DNA of 64,000 bases. Source: Sarcocystis neurona (taxonomy: Eukaryota > Apicomplexa > Conoidasida > Eucoccidiorida > Sarcocystidae). The notes below the pieces were generated by a model. The model searched no databases and was not told the DNA's origin. It was given only the letters and a program-made list of their open reading frames with translations. Below are positions 11,050 to 22,600 of this stretch, piece by piece. Location of the stretch: NCBI GenBank assembly GCA_000727475.1, contig KL647288.1, positions 5,600,306 to 5,664,305 on the forward strand, read 5' to 3'. Within the stretch, counting starts at the first letter, position 1, and every line of letters begins with the position of its first letter. Both the position numbers and the translations under genes were made by a program.

Positions 11050-11640
11050 TTGATAGGTCACCTACCTACTTAGCTGTCTGTCCATCTACGTATCTATCTG
11101 TGTAAACATATATATGTATGTATGTATATATATATATATATATGGAACTGCTCGTATCAGTGAAGGTGTGTACTGCAGCATGAGAGGTGTGGTCTGGAGC
11201 TCTGGGAACGTACACACGTGTGCAGGTAGAGCTTCGTTTTTTCCTGCGCACATCAGCCTATATACATATATATATATATGTATATGCGCCCAGGTGTCTC
11301 CATAAAGACGAACAAACATACATGTATATGCATGCCGTGTGTAAAAATCTGTATGCGCATGGGCAGGTAAGTTGTAGGGGCCGCGTAAAGAGAGAGTTTC
11401 TCTGGACGTTGCTGCACCCGTCTTCGTCCCGGAGGTAGAAGCTGGTATGCAGCTTTTAACAAGTGAAGGATTCTCTACGCCCGCCCGCAGTTTCTTTCTG
11501 TATCCGTCCACGCTGCATGAATAGGTGTGTGCATGCATGGGTCTTTCTCTTTCCCTCTTTATATATATATATATATATATATATGTTCACTCGCACGTCG
11601 CTGCAGGGTGTGTCGACATAACAGGCGTGCACACATATTA
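11050..11640. repeat. AT-rich microsatellite block
   Basis: Tata and catgta runs with a TA array at about 11560-11584. No coding character in any frame. The stretch from 11641 to 12384 continues as pyrimidine-rich and then CTG-rich sequence with one weak exon-like piece (11836-11915, reading DYGRAPAGSVSETRKLLHAG). That piece contains an internal GTAAGT, so I do not call it. Confidence 0.6.
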
Positions 11641-12384
11641 AGTAAGTAGTTACGTAGAGGTGCTCGCAGGGCGCACTACTATGTGTGGCTTCCCCAGCCT
11701 TCCCACCTCTTCTTGTGCACCCCTGGCTCTATGCACGTCAAAAGCGATCCGTCCCCTGCCCACTGCGTCCTAGCAGTTTTTCACATTTCTGTTTCTTCTT
11801 ATTCCCCCTTGTTCTCTCCTTTCCGTTTCGTGCAGTTGCCCTTTGTAAGTGCCGACTATGGCCGTGCACCAGCAGGGAGCGTATCGGAGACGCGCAAGCT
11901 TCTGCACGCGGGGACGTTTGTCTCTGCCGCTACTGCTGCTAGGCCACCCACTTGCTGCTACTGTTATTCAAAATTTGCTGCTGCTGCGTCACGTTACTGC
12001 TGCTGCTGTCCCGCTACTGTTTTTGCTGTCACATTACTGCTGCTGTGTCACGTTACAGCTGCTGCCGCTGCTGTTGTTAGCATTCGGCAACATGCTCAGC
12101 GCCGTTCCGTTGCTGCTGTTCTGTTATTCGTAGTGGCGCCACAGCTACCAACCTGCTGCTTTTGCTGTCGTGCTCGTGCTCCTAATAGTCGTGTCCTGCT
12201 GCTGTTACGATCACCGTCCCCCCCATAGAGCTGCTGCTGCCTCTGCTGCCACTACAGCTCCCCTGCTGCTGTTGCTGCCGGTACTCCTGCTACCGCTCCT
12301 CACCTGCTGCAGCCGCTGCTGTTCTGCTCCCGCCGCTGCTGCTGCTATTCCTCGCCTGCTGCTGTTGCTGTCTCCCCCCTACAG

Positions 12385-12462
12385 CTGGTGCGCGAATTCC
12401 TTCGCCACTGCAGCAATGTGGCGGTGCCGCATGACCTGCTGGAACACGACATTCTCCTTTGA
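12385..12462 (+). CDS. Candidate terminal exon, unrecognised
   Basis: CTG repeats and a CT tract end in cccccctacag at 12384. The following frame reads LVREFLRHCSNVAVPHDLLE and HDILL, then a stop at 12460-12462. The short peptide has excellent coding character and the acceptor is strong. It may be the C-terminal exon of the gene represented by the exons further left, but linkage is inferred only from strand and order. Confidence 0.35.
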   Translation: MVREFLRHCSNVAVPHDLLEHDILL

Positions 12463-12960
12463 ATTCAACTTACGCGGACATGCAGACTAATGTTCCTAGC
12501 GTGTTCGCACAGCAGCGTAGGGCTACTTCACGTCCGTCGGTCACAACACGGAAAGGTGCAGCAGATATCCCAGCTAAATGTTGGGCTGCACCTCATACAC
12601 CAACAGAGCAGCAGTTGGTCAATGCGACTGCGTGTGACTGCCTCTGTGCTGCTGCTGCTGCTGCCTTTTGGTAGCACGCTAGTCGACAGCAGGCGAGAAG
12701 TTAAACACTCAGAGGCGACGCACACTCTGCAAAGAATGCGGTCCCGGCAGTGTTGTTGTCTGCCCATGTGTGCATGCGTCCATCTTACTGTTTATATACA
12801 CGTGTAGACAGAGGTATCAGAGATATAGGAGGGTGCACAGGTAGGCAGAGGGGTAGCAAGCATTGATAAGAAGGCTGTTTGGTATCCCTTTGCCACGAAG
12901 CAGTACTTTGAATGTTTCTGTGGGTATCGGCAGTAAACATGAATCGTCGCTCCCAGTGGT

Positions 12961-13061
12961 ACTAATATATACAGATATATATAGAAGTGCTCATGGACAT
13001 ACACGTAAACATATATATATATATATACTAATACAGATATATATAGAAGTGCTCATGGACA
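12961..13061. repeat. 29-bp direct duplication in AT-rich DNA
   Basis: The 29 bases beginning acagatatatatagaagtgc occur identically at 12971-12999 and 13033-13061, each preceded by actaat and separ­ated by TA-rich filler. The copies are 62 bases apart. This is a recent local duplication with no coding content. Confidence 0.9.
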
Positions 13062-13728
13062 CAAATATATATATATATACATATATTGTAATTAAAAAAT
13101 ATCCAGTTGATTGCCTCTACCGCACCCCTTGTCTATCTTGAGGACTCTTCCTTCCTGTCAACCTACCCACCATTATCTGCTTATGCGCGCCTTTACTTCC
13201 ACGTATTTCCACACGTTTTTCTACTTTTAGGCGTTGAGCCCTCTGAGCATTTCTCTCCTACTCTCTATTCTATTGCCGTCGTCATGTAACTATGTACACG
13301 CACACGCACAAGACTTCGCACATACGTGTCTACACTCAGAAATACGTGTAGAAACAGTACAACTCACAAGCAAACACACACGTGTATGGGTGTGTCTATC
13401 GACGTGTGTACAGCGCACGAAGCGGACGACCACGGGCTTACACGTTGGTAGCGCTTTTTTGCTGTTGTGCGCGCGGAGGTGCCTTGGACAACGCATCTGC
13501 AAACCTCGCGTCCACGAATGACCGGATTATATCACTTCCTCTGTACGGAAGCTGAGTAGTTCTTTTCGTGTGTATTCAAACACAAATATCTACACGTACG
13601 CATGAGCACGCCTCGACACATAATGCAGCGCAGATGTCCTCCCTGTGCCGCTTCTCTCCTCTGTGAAGTCCTCCCTCTGCCTCTGTATCCTTTCTTTCAA
13701 TGCGGCAGCGCTGCACTTACACTCCTGC

Positions 13729-13953
13729 ATGCTGCCCGTCGAGGGAGAGGCATACGCACATGACGTCGTTGGTATTCACATAAAGGGCAACAGTCGGTTG
13801 CTACGGAGAAGCGGTCCCCTGCTCAATCAGGCTGGCTTTCCACTGCTATTGAACGTAAGCGCTGCTGTTGTTGATATCGGTATACGGGTGCTATGTAAGT
13901 ATCACTGGATCCTCCTGGCTGCCTTATATGGCAGTTGGTACTCGCCACACTAA
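13729..13953 (+). CDS. Small open frame, unrecognised, with possible intron
   Basis: An ATG at 13729 opens a frame reading MLPVEGEAYAHDVVGIHIKG, then NSRLLRRSGPLLNQAGFPLL. A consensus-like GTAAGC donor follows 13854 in phase 0. Without splicing the frame runs to a stop at 13951-13953 through a hydrophobic tail. With splicing to the strong acceptor at 13991-13993 it would end after eleven more residues. The region is free of CAG repeats. Function unknown. Confidence 0.35.
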   Translation: MLPVEGEAYAHDVVGIHIKGNSRLLRRSGPLLNQAGFPLLLNVSAAVVDIGIRVLCKYHWILLAALYGSWYSPH

Positions 13954-13993
13954 AGCTCCTCGCCCTGTCACTTTTGCCGCGTGTCTTCTACAG

Positions 13994-14344
13994 TCCACTG
14001 TTGCTGCCGGGGTACTCTACTGGAGGTAGTGTTGCGGCTGCTTGCTCGCAGAGGGCCCTGGTATAATGACGAAAACACGCAAAAGCTGGAGGATTCAACG
14101 CAGGAATAGAAGACCGCTTCAGCAGCAGTAGCACGCAAAGCCTTTCAAGCGTTGCCGTCCTGACTCCCCAAAATATCAAAGACCGCAAGACGGTCTTTGC
14201 GTGTTCAAGCAACAGGAACACGGAAACACGCAGGCTTGCGCGCCTGCCACAGAAACTCTTCAAGCATTTTGCTACAGAAGCAGCCAGCAGGTCAGTAGCG
14301 TCCTCTCCTGATTTGCGTAAGGAGCAGTCGAGAGACTTAGACAA
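13994..14344 (+). other. Coding-looking but unresolved block
   Basis: A good acceptor (cgtgtcttctacag) precedes this repeat-free stretch. One + frame reads GTLLEVVLRLLARRGPWYND and ENTQKLEDSTQE then stops. A second + frame downstream reads LARLPQKLFKHFATEAASRS and ends at a possible GTGTGC donor after 14344. The - strand is open for 118 codons but lacks an ATG. At least one gene probably passes here; strand and exon structure cannot be fixed by eye. Confidence 0.25.
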
Positions 14345-14477
14345 GGTGTGCGTGCATTCACACGCACCGTCCTGTTATTAGAGGTGTCCGTCTCCTTGCT
14401 GCTGAATATGCCCGCGCTCCTCTGCTACGCGATGCGCTGGCTCCGTTTTTCGTCTTCAACTGCCTGAAAAACTGTAG

Positions 14478-14741
14478 ATGTGTGCTGCCTGGGAGCAGAC
14501 ACGTTCCAAGGATTGTAAAAGAAGAAGAGAGCGACTACGTAAAAAAAGGGGAATTTTCCTGTGCATGCAGCTGCAGCGGCACCTGCAGCGGCTGTCCCGA
14601 TCTGTCAACCACCTGCGCAAGTGTGTGTGCGAAGACACAGTGGTAACACATCCGTGCGCACATCGGCAGAAAGAGTCGCTACGAGCGAGGTTGTCTTGCT
14701 TGAAAGAAGATTCTTTCCTCACCCTGCTGTCGAGGTTGTAG
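14478..14741 (+). CDS. Small Arg/Lys-rich open frame, unrecognised
   Basis: This frame starts at a real ATG directly after ctgtag and encodes 87 residues. It has a very basic first half (DCKRRRERLRKKRG) and a helical middle (MQLQRHLQRLSRSVNHLRK). It may be a short protein or an internal exon whose ATG is incidental. It ends 29 bases before the inverted-repeat element at 14770. No family was recognised. Confidence 0.3.
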   Translation: MCAAWEQTRSKDCKRRRERLRKKRGIFLCMQLQRHLQRLSRSVNHLRKCVCEDTVVTHPCAHRQKESLRARLSCLKEDSFLTLLSRL

Positions 14742-14769
14742 CCACTTTTGTGGAAAAGCAGACGGATTC

Positions 14770-15217
14770 AGATGCGTGAACAAGTGAATATGGATAGAGT
14801 GTTCACGCGTCGTCACTTCTGCGTATTCCTTTGCTACAGATAAACTCTAACTGTATCCTTTCTATTTACGTTGTGAGGTCAGCCTGGGGAAAGGAGCAGC
14901 CTCACTTCCTACTCTATCTTCTGCTGCGGAGAGACGGGAACACAGCTTACCGCCGCAGCAAATGAAATTTCTTCGCAGGACATGGTCACGACGGGGACCT
15001 CGCTCACTTGCGAATTATAAGGCTAGCGACATAAATTCGACCAGCGGCGACTTCTTGGGGTCGCCGACACCCGCCGTTTCTCAAGCAACTCCCCTTTCCC
15101 CAGGCTGACCTCACAACGTAAATAGAAAGGATACAGTTAGAGTTTTTCTACAGCAAAGGAACACGCAGAAGTGACAACGCATGAACACTCTATCCACATT
15201 CACTTGTTCACGCATCT
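14770..15217. mobile_element. Foldback inverted-repeat element (MITE-like)
   Basis: The left arm 14770-14894 and right arm 15093-15217 are reverse complements over 125 bases with no gaps and 7 mismatches counted by eye (about 94% identity); six of the seven are transitions. The 198-base centre is unique, moderately GC-rich and has no coding frame of note. No target-site duplication is visible at the outer ends and no transposase is encoded. It could be a non-autonomous foldback transposon, a local inverted duplication, or a source of long hairpin RNA. Confidence 0.85.
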
Positions 15218-16080
15218 CCCGACTGTGTGTAGCTCCTTCGGCAATCACTTACCTGCACGCGTATACACATTTGTACACATACGCAAATGTTCAAGTTTCT
15301 GGGCGTCTCCTGTTCATCTGTAGCTCACGTATGCATCTACACGCGCATACTTGGCAATAACCAGGGGTTCGCCTGCGTCTACATATCTGCACATTTGATC
15401 AGTCCAAGTACGTATATATATATATATATATACCTATATGAGAGCGTATGCGGACGAGCATCCACCACATCAGTTGAGTGGCTGCACGAAGAACCACGCC
15501 CTGAGAAGGTGTGACGTCCACCCGCCTACTGAGCTGCTCAGCATAAATTAAATCTTCTAGAGATCTCCAGCCGTGTGATGATTGTACAGCTTGAATAGGA
15601 ACTTCCCCGTACATCTGTGTGTCATGGGACTTCCCTGCTTTGCAGCAGCAGCCTTCCGGCGGGATCCACCTTTTTGTCTTCCACGCCCTGCATGTTTCCC
15701 CACGTGTAGATATACGGAAGACCCCATAAAAGTATCTTGTTGCACCTGCCGTGCATGCATTCCCGTGTGTAGGCGCGAAGAAAGGTTTAAATAGGTGTCG
15801 GTGTGTCTGCTGCAGACTCTGTGTGGACTTTCAGTCCAGTACAATTTACGAAAAACTGCCTGTTAATAAAGACAGAGACCAGAAACTCTCTCAGCTTGTG
15901 TGTCGCTTAGTTGCTACTGCGGTGTCGCATTTTCGCTGACGAAGAACGTCAACGCTTCCTTCGTTCAGGCTCCAGCCTACGCTTTGGTCAATCCCCGATC
16001 CTACTCCTTCCCGTCTATTTGCTGTAGTGTCACGGACAACGGATATCTAGCGTAGCCATATGTAAGGCTTACGCGTCACT
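15218..16080. other. Non-repetitive stretch without a clear gene
   Basis: Apart from a TA run at about 15414-15433 this interval is ordinary mixed sequence with only short frames on both strands. None shows convincing coding character. It may hold the 3' untranslated region of the - strand gene to its right. Confidence 0.4.
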
Positions 16081-16505
16081 CCGTCTGTCTCTCTTGCTAT
16101 CTCTACGAGTGCTCACGTGGGTAGCAGTCCTTAACTGCACGCGTCTTCGTGTCCGTACTAGTGCTGAGAGTGCACGCGAACAGCAGCAGCAGCAGCCTCT
16201 TTTGCAGCAGCAGAGACTCACGACACCTACGCTCCGTCCTCTGCAAGATTCCACGCGGCAAACGCACGCGCTTGTAAAAATGTGTACGTACACCATGCGA
16301 CTATTACTACTACTATTACCACTACTACTACTACAACTACGAGTACGGTCTGCCCCTTTTCCCTGTTGTACTTCTACTTTCTCTTGGTTGTTTTCCCAGT
16401 TGTCGCCTCCACTTCTACCCGTCCTCCCAGTCGGTACAGGTCTGCTGTTCTGTGTGTAGTGCGTCTGACCACGGGGCGAAGAAAGAGGGGAAGGCTTTTC
16501 GTCTA

Positions 16506-16640
16506 TCAAGAGAAGCCCACATGCAGCGCAGCAGCGAGGGCAGCTCGCTGTTCTATAAGTTTAGCCAGCTGGATCTGTGGGTGCGGCTGGTTGATGCGTG
16601 AGACGCTCCACTGTCTATCGCTGAGCTGCTGCCGCAGCTG
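16506..16640 (-). CDS. API5: API5-like: terminal exon
   Basis: The acceptor gactttctccactgcag precedes 16640. The frame reads QLRQQLSDRQWSVSRINQPH then PQIQLAKLIEQRAALAAALH and VGFS before a stop at 16506-16508. It fits the API5 C-terminal helical segment (R-L-Q-x-x-A-R-G-L-Q.... L-R-x-A-L). A GTGGGC inside the last codons leaves open a further splice to exons left of 16.5 kb. Confidence 0.5.
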   Translation of the reverse strand, partial: QLRQQLSDRQWSVSRINQPHPQIQLAKLIEQRAALAAALHVGFS

Positions 16641-19600
16641 CTGCAGTGGAGAAAGTCGGTGCTGCTTAGATGCTGTTCCTTTCAAAGCAGCAGCAGCACA
16701 GAAGTTCCTGAAGCAAGGACCAGCAGCCGTGCTGCTGCAGCAGCGGGGAGGAACTCCCTCGAGCAAAGGAGTTTTACGGAGAGGGGAAGCAGCAGCAGAG
16801 GTAGCACGTGCAGCTGCAGCACCACTAGTAGTAGCACACGTAGGATCGAGACGCGCTGCAGAAGCATGAGCAGTGGCAGCAGCATTTGCGTGGGAAAACG
16901 GGTTGCACGCCGCCGCAGAAACGGCGACGACTCGACCAGAACCAACAGACGAGGGGAGAGTAGCAGGAGCACCAGAAGCATCTGCAGCAGCAGCAGCATC
17001 AGCAGGCAAGCAGGAGGCAGCGTAACTGGTAACTTCGCATATACGGAGAAGCTCTTGCTGCAGCAGCAGCGAAGGGGTAAACGAGAGCCGCCTGCTACTA
17101 GTTGTAGAAGTTTCCCTGCTGCAGTGTATGCTGTTGCTATGGTGTCTGCTACTCCAGTCGCTCCTGCTGCTGCAACAGGACGTGCTGCTGGTACAACAGG
17201 AAGTGCTGCTGCCCCTCGAGCTATTCCTGCTGTTGCTCTGACTGCTATTGAGACGGCGTGACTTCACACTGCTGCTATGCACACAGCTCCCGCAGCAATT
17301 TCTGGTACTCTTCCGGGCTGTCGTGTTGCTGGCAAACAGCTCTTCGGTTTTGTAGCAACCGCTGCTGCAAGCTTTGCTGCTTGGGCTGCTGCGCGCACAG
17401 CTGCATTCACGACGTGTCTCCCTACTTAAGAGAGAAACAGAAGGAGGAAAAATGCTGCTGCTACAGCTGTTGCAGGCGCTTCCCTCCTTCTTCGTGCTGC
17501 TGCTTCGCGGGCTGCCCCCTCCGCTGAAGGTGCTGCCGTTGCTTCTTCTGCGCTTGCTGTTGACGACCGGGCTGCTGCTGTCGGTAAGAGGAGTGCTGCG
17601 GCTGTTGCTCAAGTGGCAGCTGCTGATGCGGCGCCTGGGATACTTGCTGTTGCTGAAGTCACTGCTGCTGCTGTTGCCCCTCGATCTGCTGGTGAGCTGC
17701 CTTGAGCCCTGAATACCCTGACTGCCGTTGCTGCTGTCCTTCATGATGCTGTTGCTCGGGGGATCGTCGCTGCGGCTGCTGCTATGAACCTTGGTACTAC
17801 CTCTACGGTGTTCACATACGCTGCTGCTGCTGCTGCAGGTGTCGTTATTTAAGCTGCTGCTGGTGTGGTTCCGGGTGCTGCTGCTGCTGTTGTTGGTGCT
17901 GCTGCAATCGTCTACGAGCAGCGCAGGGAGAATGCGCAGCAGCAGTTCGAGAGAGTGGAACATCAGAAGTCGCAGCGGCCAAAGCTTCTGCAGCTGGCAG
18001 CAGCACTTCTCCGCATGCAGGACATCACTATGGAAGAAGCACCCCTTGGATATACAAGCAGAAACGGCAGCAGCAGCAGCCGCCCTGCAGTTGCTGTCCT
18101 CTACTGCTGGTGGCAGTGCCGCCTTTCGTTCTGCTGCGCCTCCTGGAGAATTCCCTGGCGCTGCGCCTTCCGCAGCTTTCGTTGCAGCTACCCCTGTACC
18201 TTTTGCAGCCGTCTCTGCCGCATATGCAGCAGCTGCTGCAGCAGCTCCCCTGGTTCCCCTGGCGACCACCCCTTTCCTTCCTTCCGCTGCGGAAGCGGCT
18301 GCTTCATCCTCTGCTGCTGTCTCGTTCCTGCGTCGTGCAATACCTCGGTGTCTGACGGCAGCCGCCGTCTGCCCTGGTGCATTGGCCGCTGCTCGCGTCG
18401 CCGCTGCGGCTTCGCCGCTCCCGCGCAGACTACTTCCTCGCCGATTAGCCACCTCCTGCTGCTGCAGCATGTGTTGCTGTTGCTGCGGGCGCGGGTCTTG
18501 CTGTCGCACGTGACGCTGCCGCTGCTGCTGCAGATCTGACGGCTGACGTGGTACGTCCTCCTCCCCCTGCAGCTGCTGCTGCAGACGCTGCTGTCTTCCA
18601 TTCTCCTCCTCCTCCCCGCCCCGCGCCTTCCGCTGCTGCTCTTGAAGCGGCTGTTGCCCATTCTTTCTCTGCTGTTGCTCCGGATCCTGTCGCACCTGCT
18701 GCTGTCGCACCTGCTGCTCTTTTCCCAGTCGCTGTGGAGGCCCCTCCCCTCCTAAAGGCAGCAAGAAACCCAGACGCCGCAGCAGCAGCTGCTGCTGCTG
18801 GTGTACGACAGCAGCAGCGTCCCGCCGGTCTGGCTCTCTGTGCGGAGTAAGTCCTCGTGCAAATGGGGGAGACAGCAATAGCAACTCCGCTACGGAGCGC
18901 GGGCACAGCAGCAAGTCGCCGCAGTCAAGCGTTAGCCTGCAGTGCAGCTGCGGTTCTCGCGGGATAGGGACTAGCATATTGAAAATCTTCTGCATTGCTT
19001 CTCTTCCTTCTTCTTCTTCCTCGTCTTCTCCTTCCTCTTCATCTCCTTCCTGTTCTTCTTTCTGCACTTCCTTGTCTCCGGTTGTTCCTTCGTCTCCTGT
19101 CTCTGCTGCTGCTCTCTTCAACGGCTGTGGGGATCGTCCTCGACTTCCTGCTGCTGCAGCTGCTTCTTCTTCGTCTGCGGTTGCCGCACCAGCAGCAGCA
19201 GTGACGCGGAAGCTGCTGCCAAACAGGCTGCGGTGCTCCTCAATAATTTCCCTATACACCCGTCCGGGCAGCAGTACTGCAGCAGGGAAGACAGACAAGT
19301 CAAGTGTCGCTTCCACGCTTCCCGCCGCTTCTTCTTTCTCTGCCCCGGCCTCTCTTTCCTTCACCTTTTCCTCCTCCGCATCTTCTCCCTCTGCTTTGTT
19401 TCCCCCTTCTTCGTCTTGAGGCCCTGCTTGTTCTTGCTGTTCCTCCCTTTTGTCTTTGAGAAAGTGCTGCTTTTGCTGCTGCATCGGAGAAGACTCCGCA
19501 GAATCCTCGTACTGCTGCAGTTCCTGTGCAAAACCCTTCCCCTCTTCTCTTCTGCAGCTGCTTCGCCTTCTCCTCCATCTCATCCGTCGCTGCCCCTGGA

Positions 19601-22600
19601 CCTGCTGCTGCTTCTCTTGGCGCTGCTGTTCCGCTCGCCGCTGCTGCTCCTCTTCCTCCTCCGGTCGCCGCATTTGGGACTGCTGCTGCTGCTGCGTCTC
19701 CCCTTTCCGCAGCTTCTTCGGTGGCTCGGTTTCATTCTGCCGCTGATGCAGCTCCTCCGCCTTCACCACCGGTTGCTGCTGCTGGGGTCTGGCCACCTCC
19801 TCCTCGTGGTCTTGCTGCCGTTGTTGCTGCTCTCTCTCCTGCTGCTGCCGCTGATTCTGCTGCTGCCACTGCTTCTGCTGCTGCCACTGCTTCTGCTGCT
19901 GCCGCTGCTTCTGCTGCTGCCGCTGCTTCTGCTGCTGCGTTAGCTGCTGCGCTTCTTGCAGCGGCAGCAGCTTCGCATGCAGAGCGTCGTTGCCGCAGTG
20001 AAGTGCATACGGCATGAACAGCAAAAAGATGCATATGGTGTATACAAGGAAGTGCAGTAGCAACTCTTCTTCTGCTGCCTTCGAGAGTCCTCGTGGCAGC
20101 AGCAGCCATGACAGATTCGCGTCTCCGTCGGCAATTGCCTCTACGCGCACAGCGGCGACAATATTGAAGCCGCGAGGCGCTGGAGCCGCCGTGGCACTGC
20201 CACGCGTCCTGCGGCTCCCGCGGTTTTTCTGCCTTCTGCTGCTCAGACGGACGCTGCTGCTGCTGAATTCTGTGCGGCTGCTTGAAGAGTCGAAGCAGCT
20301 GCACGGGGGAGGGCACGGGCAACAAAGAGCAGCAGTGGAAGTTCTCCTGTTGTTGTCGTCGTCTCTACTGCTGTTGTCTCTGTTGCTGTCTTCGTCGTTG
20401 CAGCTGCTGCGATTGCGGCTGCTGCTGCAAAAAAGAGGGGAGGAAGCCGCAACACAACGGCTCCTGATGCTGCTGCAATGCTCGGCATCGCACGTCCACG
20501 CAGAAGAAGAAAAACCACGTATAGAAGAAGTGCCGCAGCAGCTGCTGTCGTCCGGGCGACTGGCCGTACAGCAGAGAGACGTGTCGCCGCAGACGGCGGA
20601 GGAAGAGTCGCACAGGCAGTCGCCGTTGCTACCGTCCCAGGTCGTTGCAGCAGAGTAAAACGGAGGGGAACAAGCAGACAGGTCGGAAGCAGGGGTAGAC
20701 GGGAGAGAAGCAGCAAGACCAGCAACAGCAGGAGCAGTACAGTTTCCACACGCGCCGCGCATGCGGTTCCTCGTTACTTCGCTCCTGCTTCGTCTTCTGC
20801 TTGATTCTTTGCGTTTGTCGGGTGTACAGACACCGGACGGACTCCGAGCATTCGGTGCAGCAAGACGGAAACTCTCGCTTCTCCTGCAGCTGCACGGTCG
20901 ATCTCCTCCACCAGGAAATAAGAATTCGTCACAGGAATGTGAGGTTTGCGTCCTGTTGCTGCTGCTGCTGCAGCGTTGATAGAGCACCATTCCGTCCGCA
21001 GTAGTCGAAACTTCGTTTCGGTAGCTGCATCTGCTGCTGTTACTGCTACTACTGTTGTTGCTGTTGCTGTTGCTGCTGCTTTTGCTGATGGTGCTGTTGT
21101 TGTTGCTGCTGCTGTTGCTGCTGCCGCTGTTGCCTCTGACGCAGGGGCAGCAAAAATAGCAGTGTCGACTGGGTGCTGCTGCCGAAGGGGAGTTAACAGC
21201 AGGCGCAGCAGCAGAGGGTGCTGCATGAGCAGAGGAAGGTGAACGCGGAATAGGAGGAAAAGGAGCAGCAGCAGCAGGACGAAGAAGATAGAGGAAAAAG
21301 CCTTCCAAGCTACTGTCAACCATCTCCTCGTGGAGGTGCTGGCGAACCCACTTCACGCAGCGCTGTCTATGCACCCCACTGCCGTCGTCAAAGAGATTAA
21401 CTATCGCGCCGCACGTCAGTTGACCTGGCAGCCCAGCCGCAGCAGCAGCAGCGGCAGCAGGGGGAGAATCAGCAGCAGGGGGAAAGTCAGCAGCGGCAGC
21501 AGCACAGGACGAAGAGGCGCCTCCAGGAGGAGGAGGAGGAGAAGCGACATCAAGAGCAGCAGAAGCAGCAACCGAAGAGAGACTGACAGCGGCAGAAGCA
21601 GACGCAGACAAAGAAGCAGCGTGTGCCGCAGTAGCGACAGCAGGAGGTCGTGAAGGAGCTGCAGCCGCAACAACAGCAGCGTGAGATCGTATCTTGGTCG
21701 CGGCACGTGAGGCAGAAGCAGCAGCAGCGACGTCTTCGTTTGCTGCGTTGCCTTGTTGGCTGGCAAGCAGTTTCATACGTCGCAGCGAGGAGGGCCTCGC
21801 TGCTGTTCCGCATCTCCCCTGCTTCCTCGTCCCTCCCGGGCAACTTTGTTCATTGCTCGGTGATGCAGAGAAGACACGGTCTTCTTCTTTTTCTCTCTCT
21901 AATTCTTGTTCTCTTCCTCGATCTTCAATACCACCTTGAGTCTTCCCTGCTGCTGGTGCTGCTGCGTCCCTTCCCAGGCTCCGTTGATCGAATTCATCAG
22001 CACTCCACAAGAATGCTGCTGCTGCTTTTCCTGCTGCTGCGGTTCCCGTTTCGGTTGCTGTGGTTGCTGTTTCGGCTGCGGCGGCTGCTGTTCCCGTTGC
22101 GGCGGCTGCTGTCTCTGCTGCTGCGGCTGCTGGTTCTACTGCTGCAGCAGCTGCTGCTGCTGTTGCTGCACGTGGGCGTGCTACTGGTGGTTCTCTGGAA
22201 CTGGTGCTGCAGGGCGCACAACGGGGAGGTAGTGCTGCTGCGCGTTCTTCATCCTCTCCTAAATTCACTCCTGACCCAGTCCCGCCTTCGCTCTTCTTGC
22301 CCCAGAAGCTGCTGCAGCTCCTGCTGCTGTGCTGCGAACACCTGGTGCACCCGGTGGCAGTGGAAAGGCACGAGCGAAAAGTGCTGCTGCTGCTGTTGCT
22401 GCTTTTTCGCTCGCGAGGCCTGCCGCTGCGACTGCAGCTCGCAGGACTGCCGCTTCTCAGGTTGCTGCTGTCACGGACGCGGAGGCTGCTGGTGTCCGCG
22501 ACGCTCCCGCGGCCGCTGCCGCTGCGGCGGCTGCTGCTGCAGTTGCGTCTGGGAGTGGCCTTGCTGCTGCAGTGGGGGGGCGACCGGCTGCTGGGGGGGT

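Noticed and set aside
14220..14290. RLPQKLFKHFATEAA on + resembling the API5 N-terminal PKFFKHFPELA helix
   Set aside because: It lies on the opposite strand and on the wrong side of the API5-like gene; six shared residues can arise by chance.
13988..14344. 118-codon - strand frame with coding-like composition
   Set aside because: It has no ATG, and + frames over the same bases also look coding with a better acceptor; left unresolved.
14770..15217. Autonomous DNA transposon
   Set aside because: The 198-base centre is too short for a transposase and no target-site duplication is visible; called only as a foldback, MITE-like element.
17865..18100. + strand frame reading EHQKSQRPKLLQLAAALLRM as an exon
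   Set aside because: Its composition is good, but the - strand exon 17987-17916 has exact splice borders in phase 0 and fits the order of the API5-like blocks; kept as an uncertainty there.
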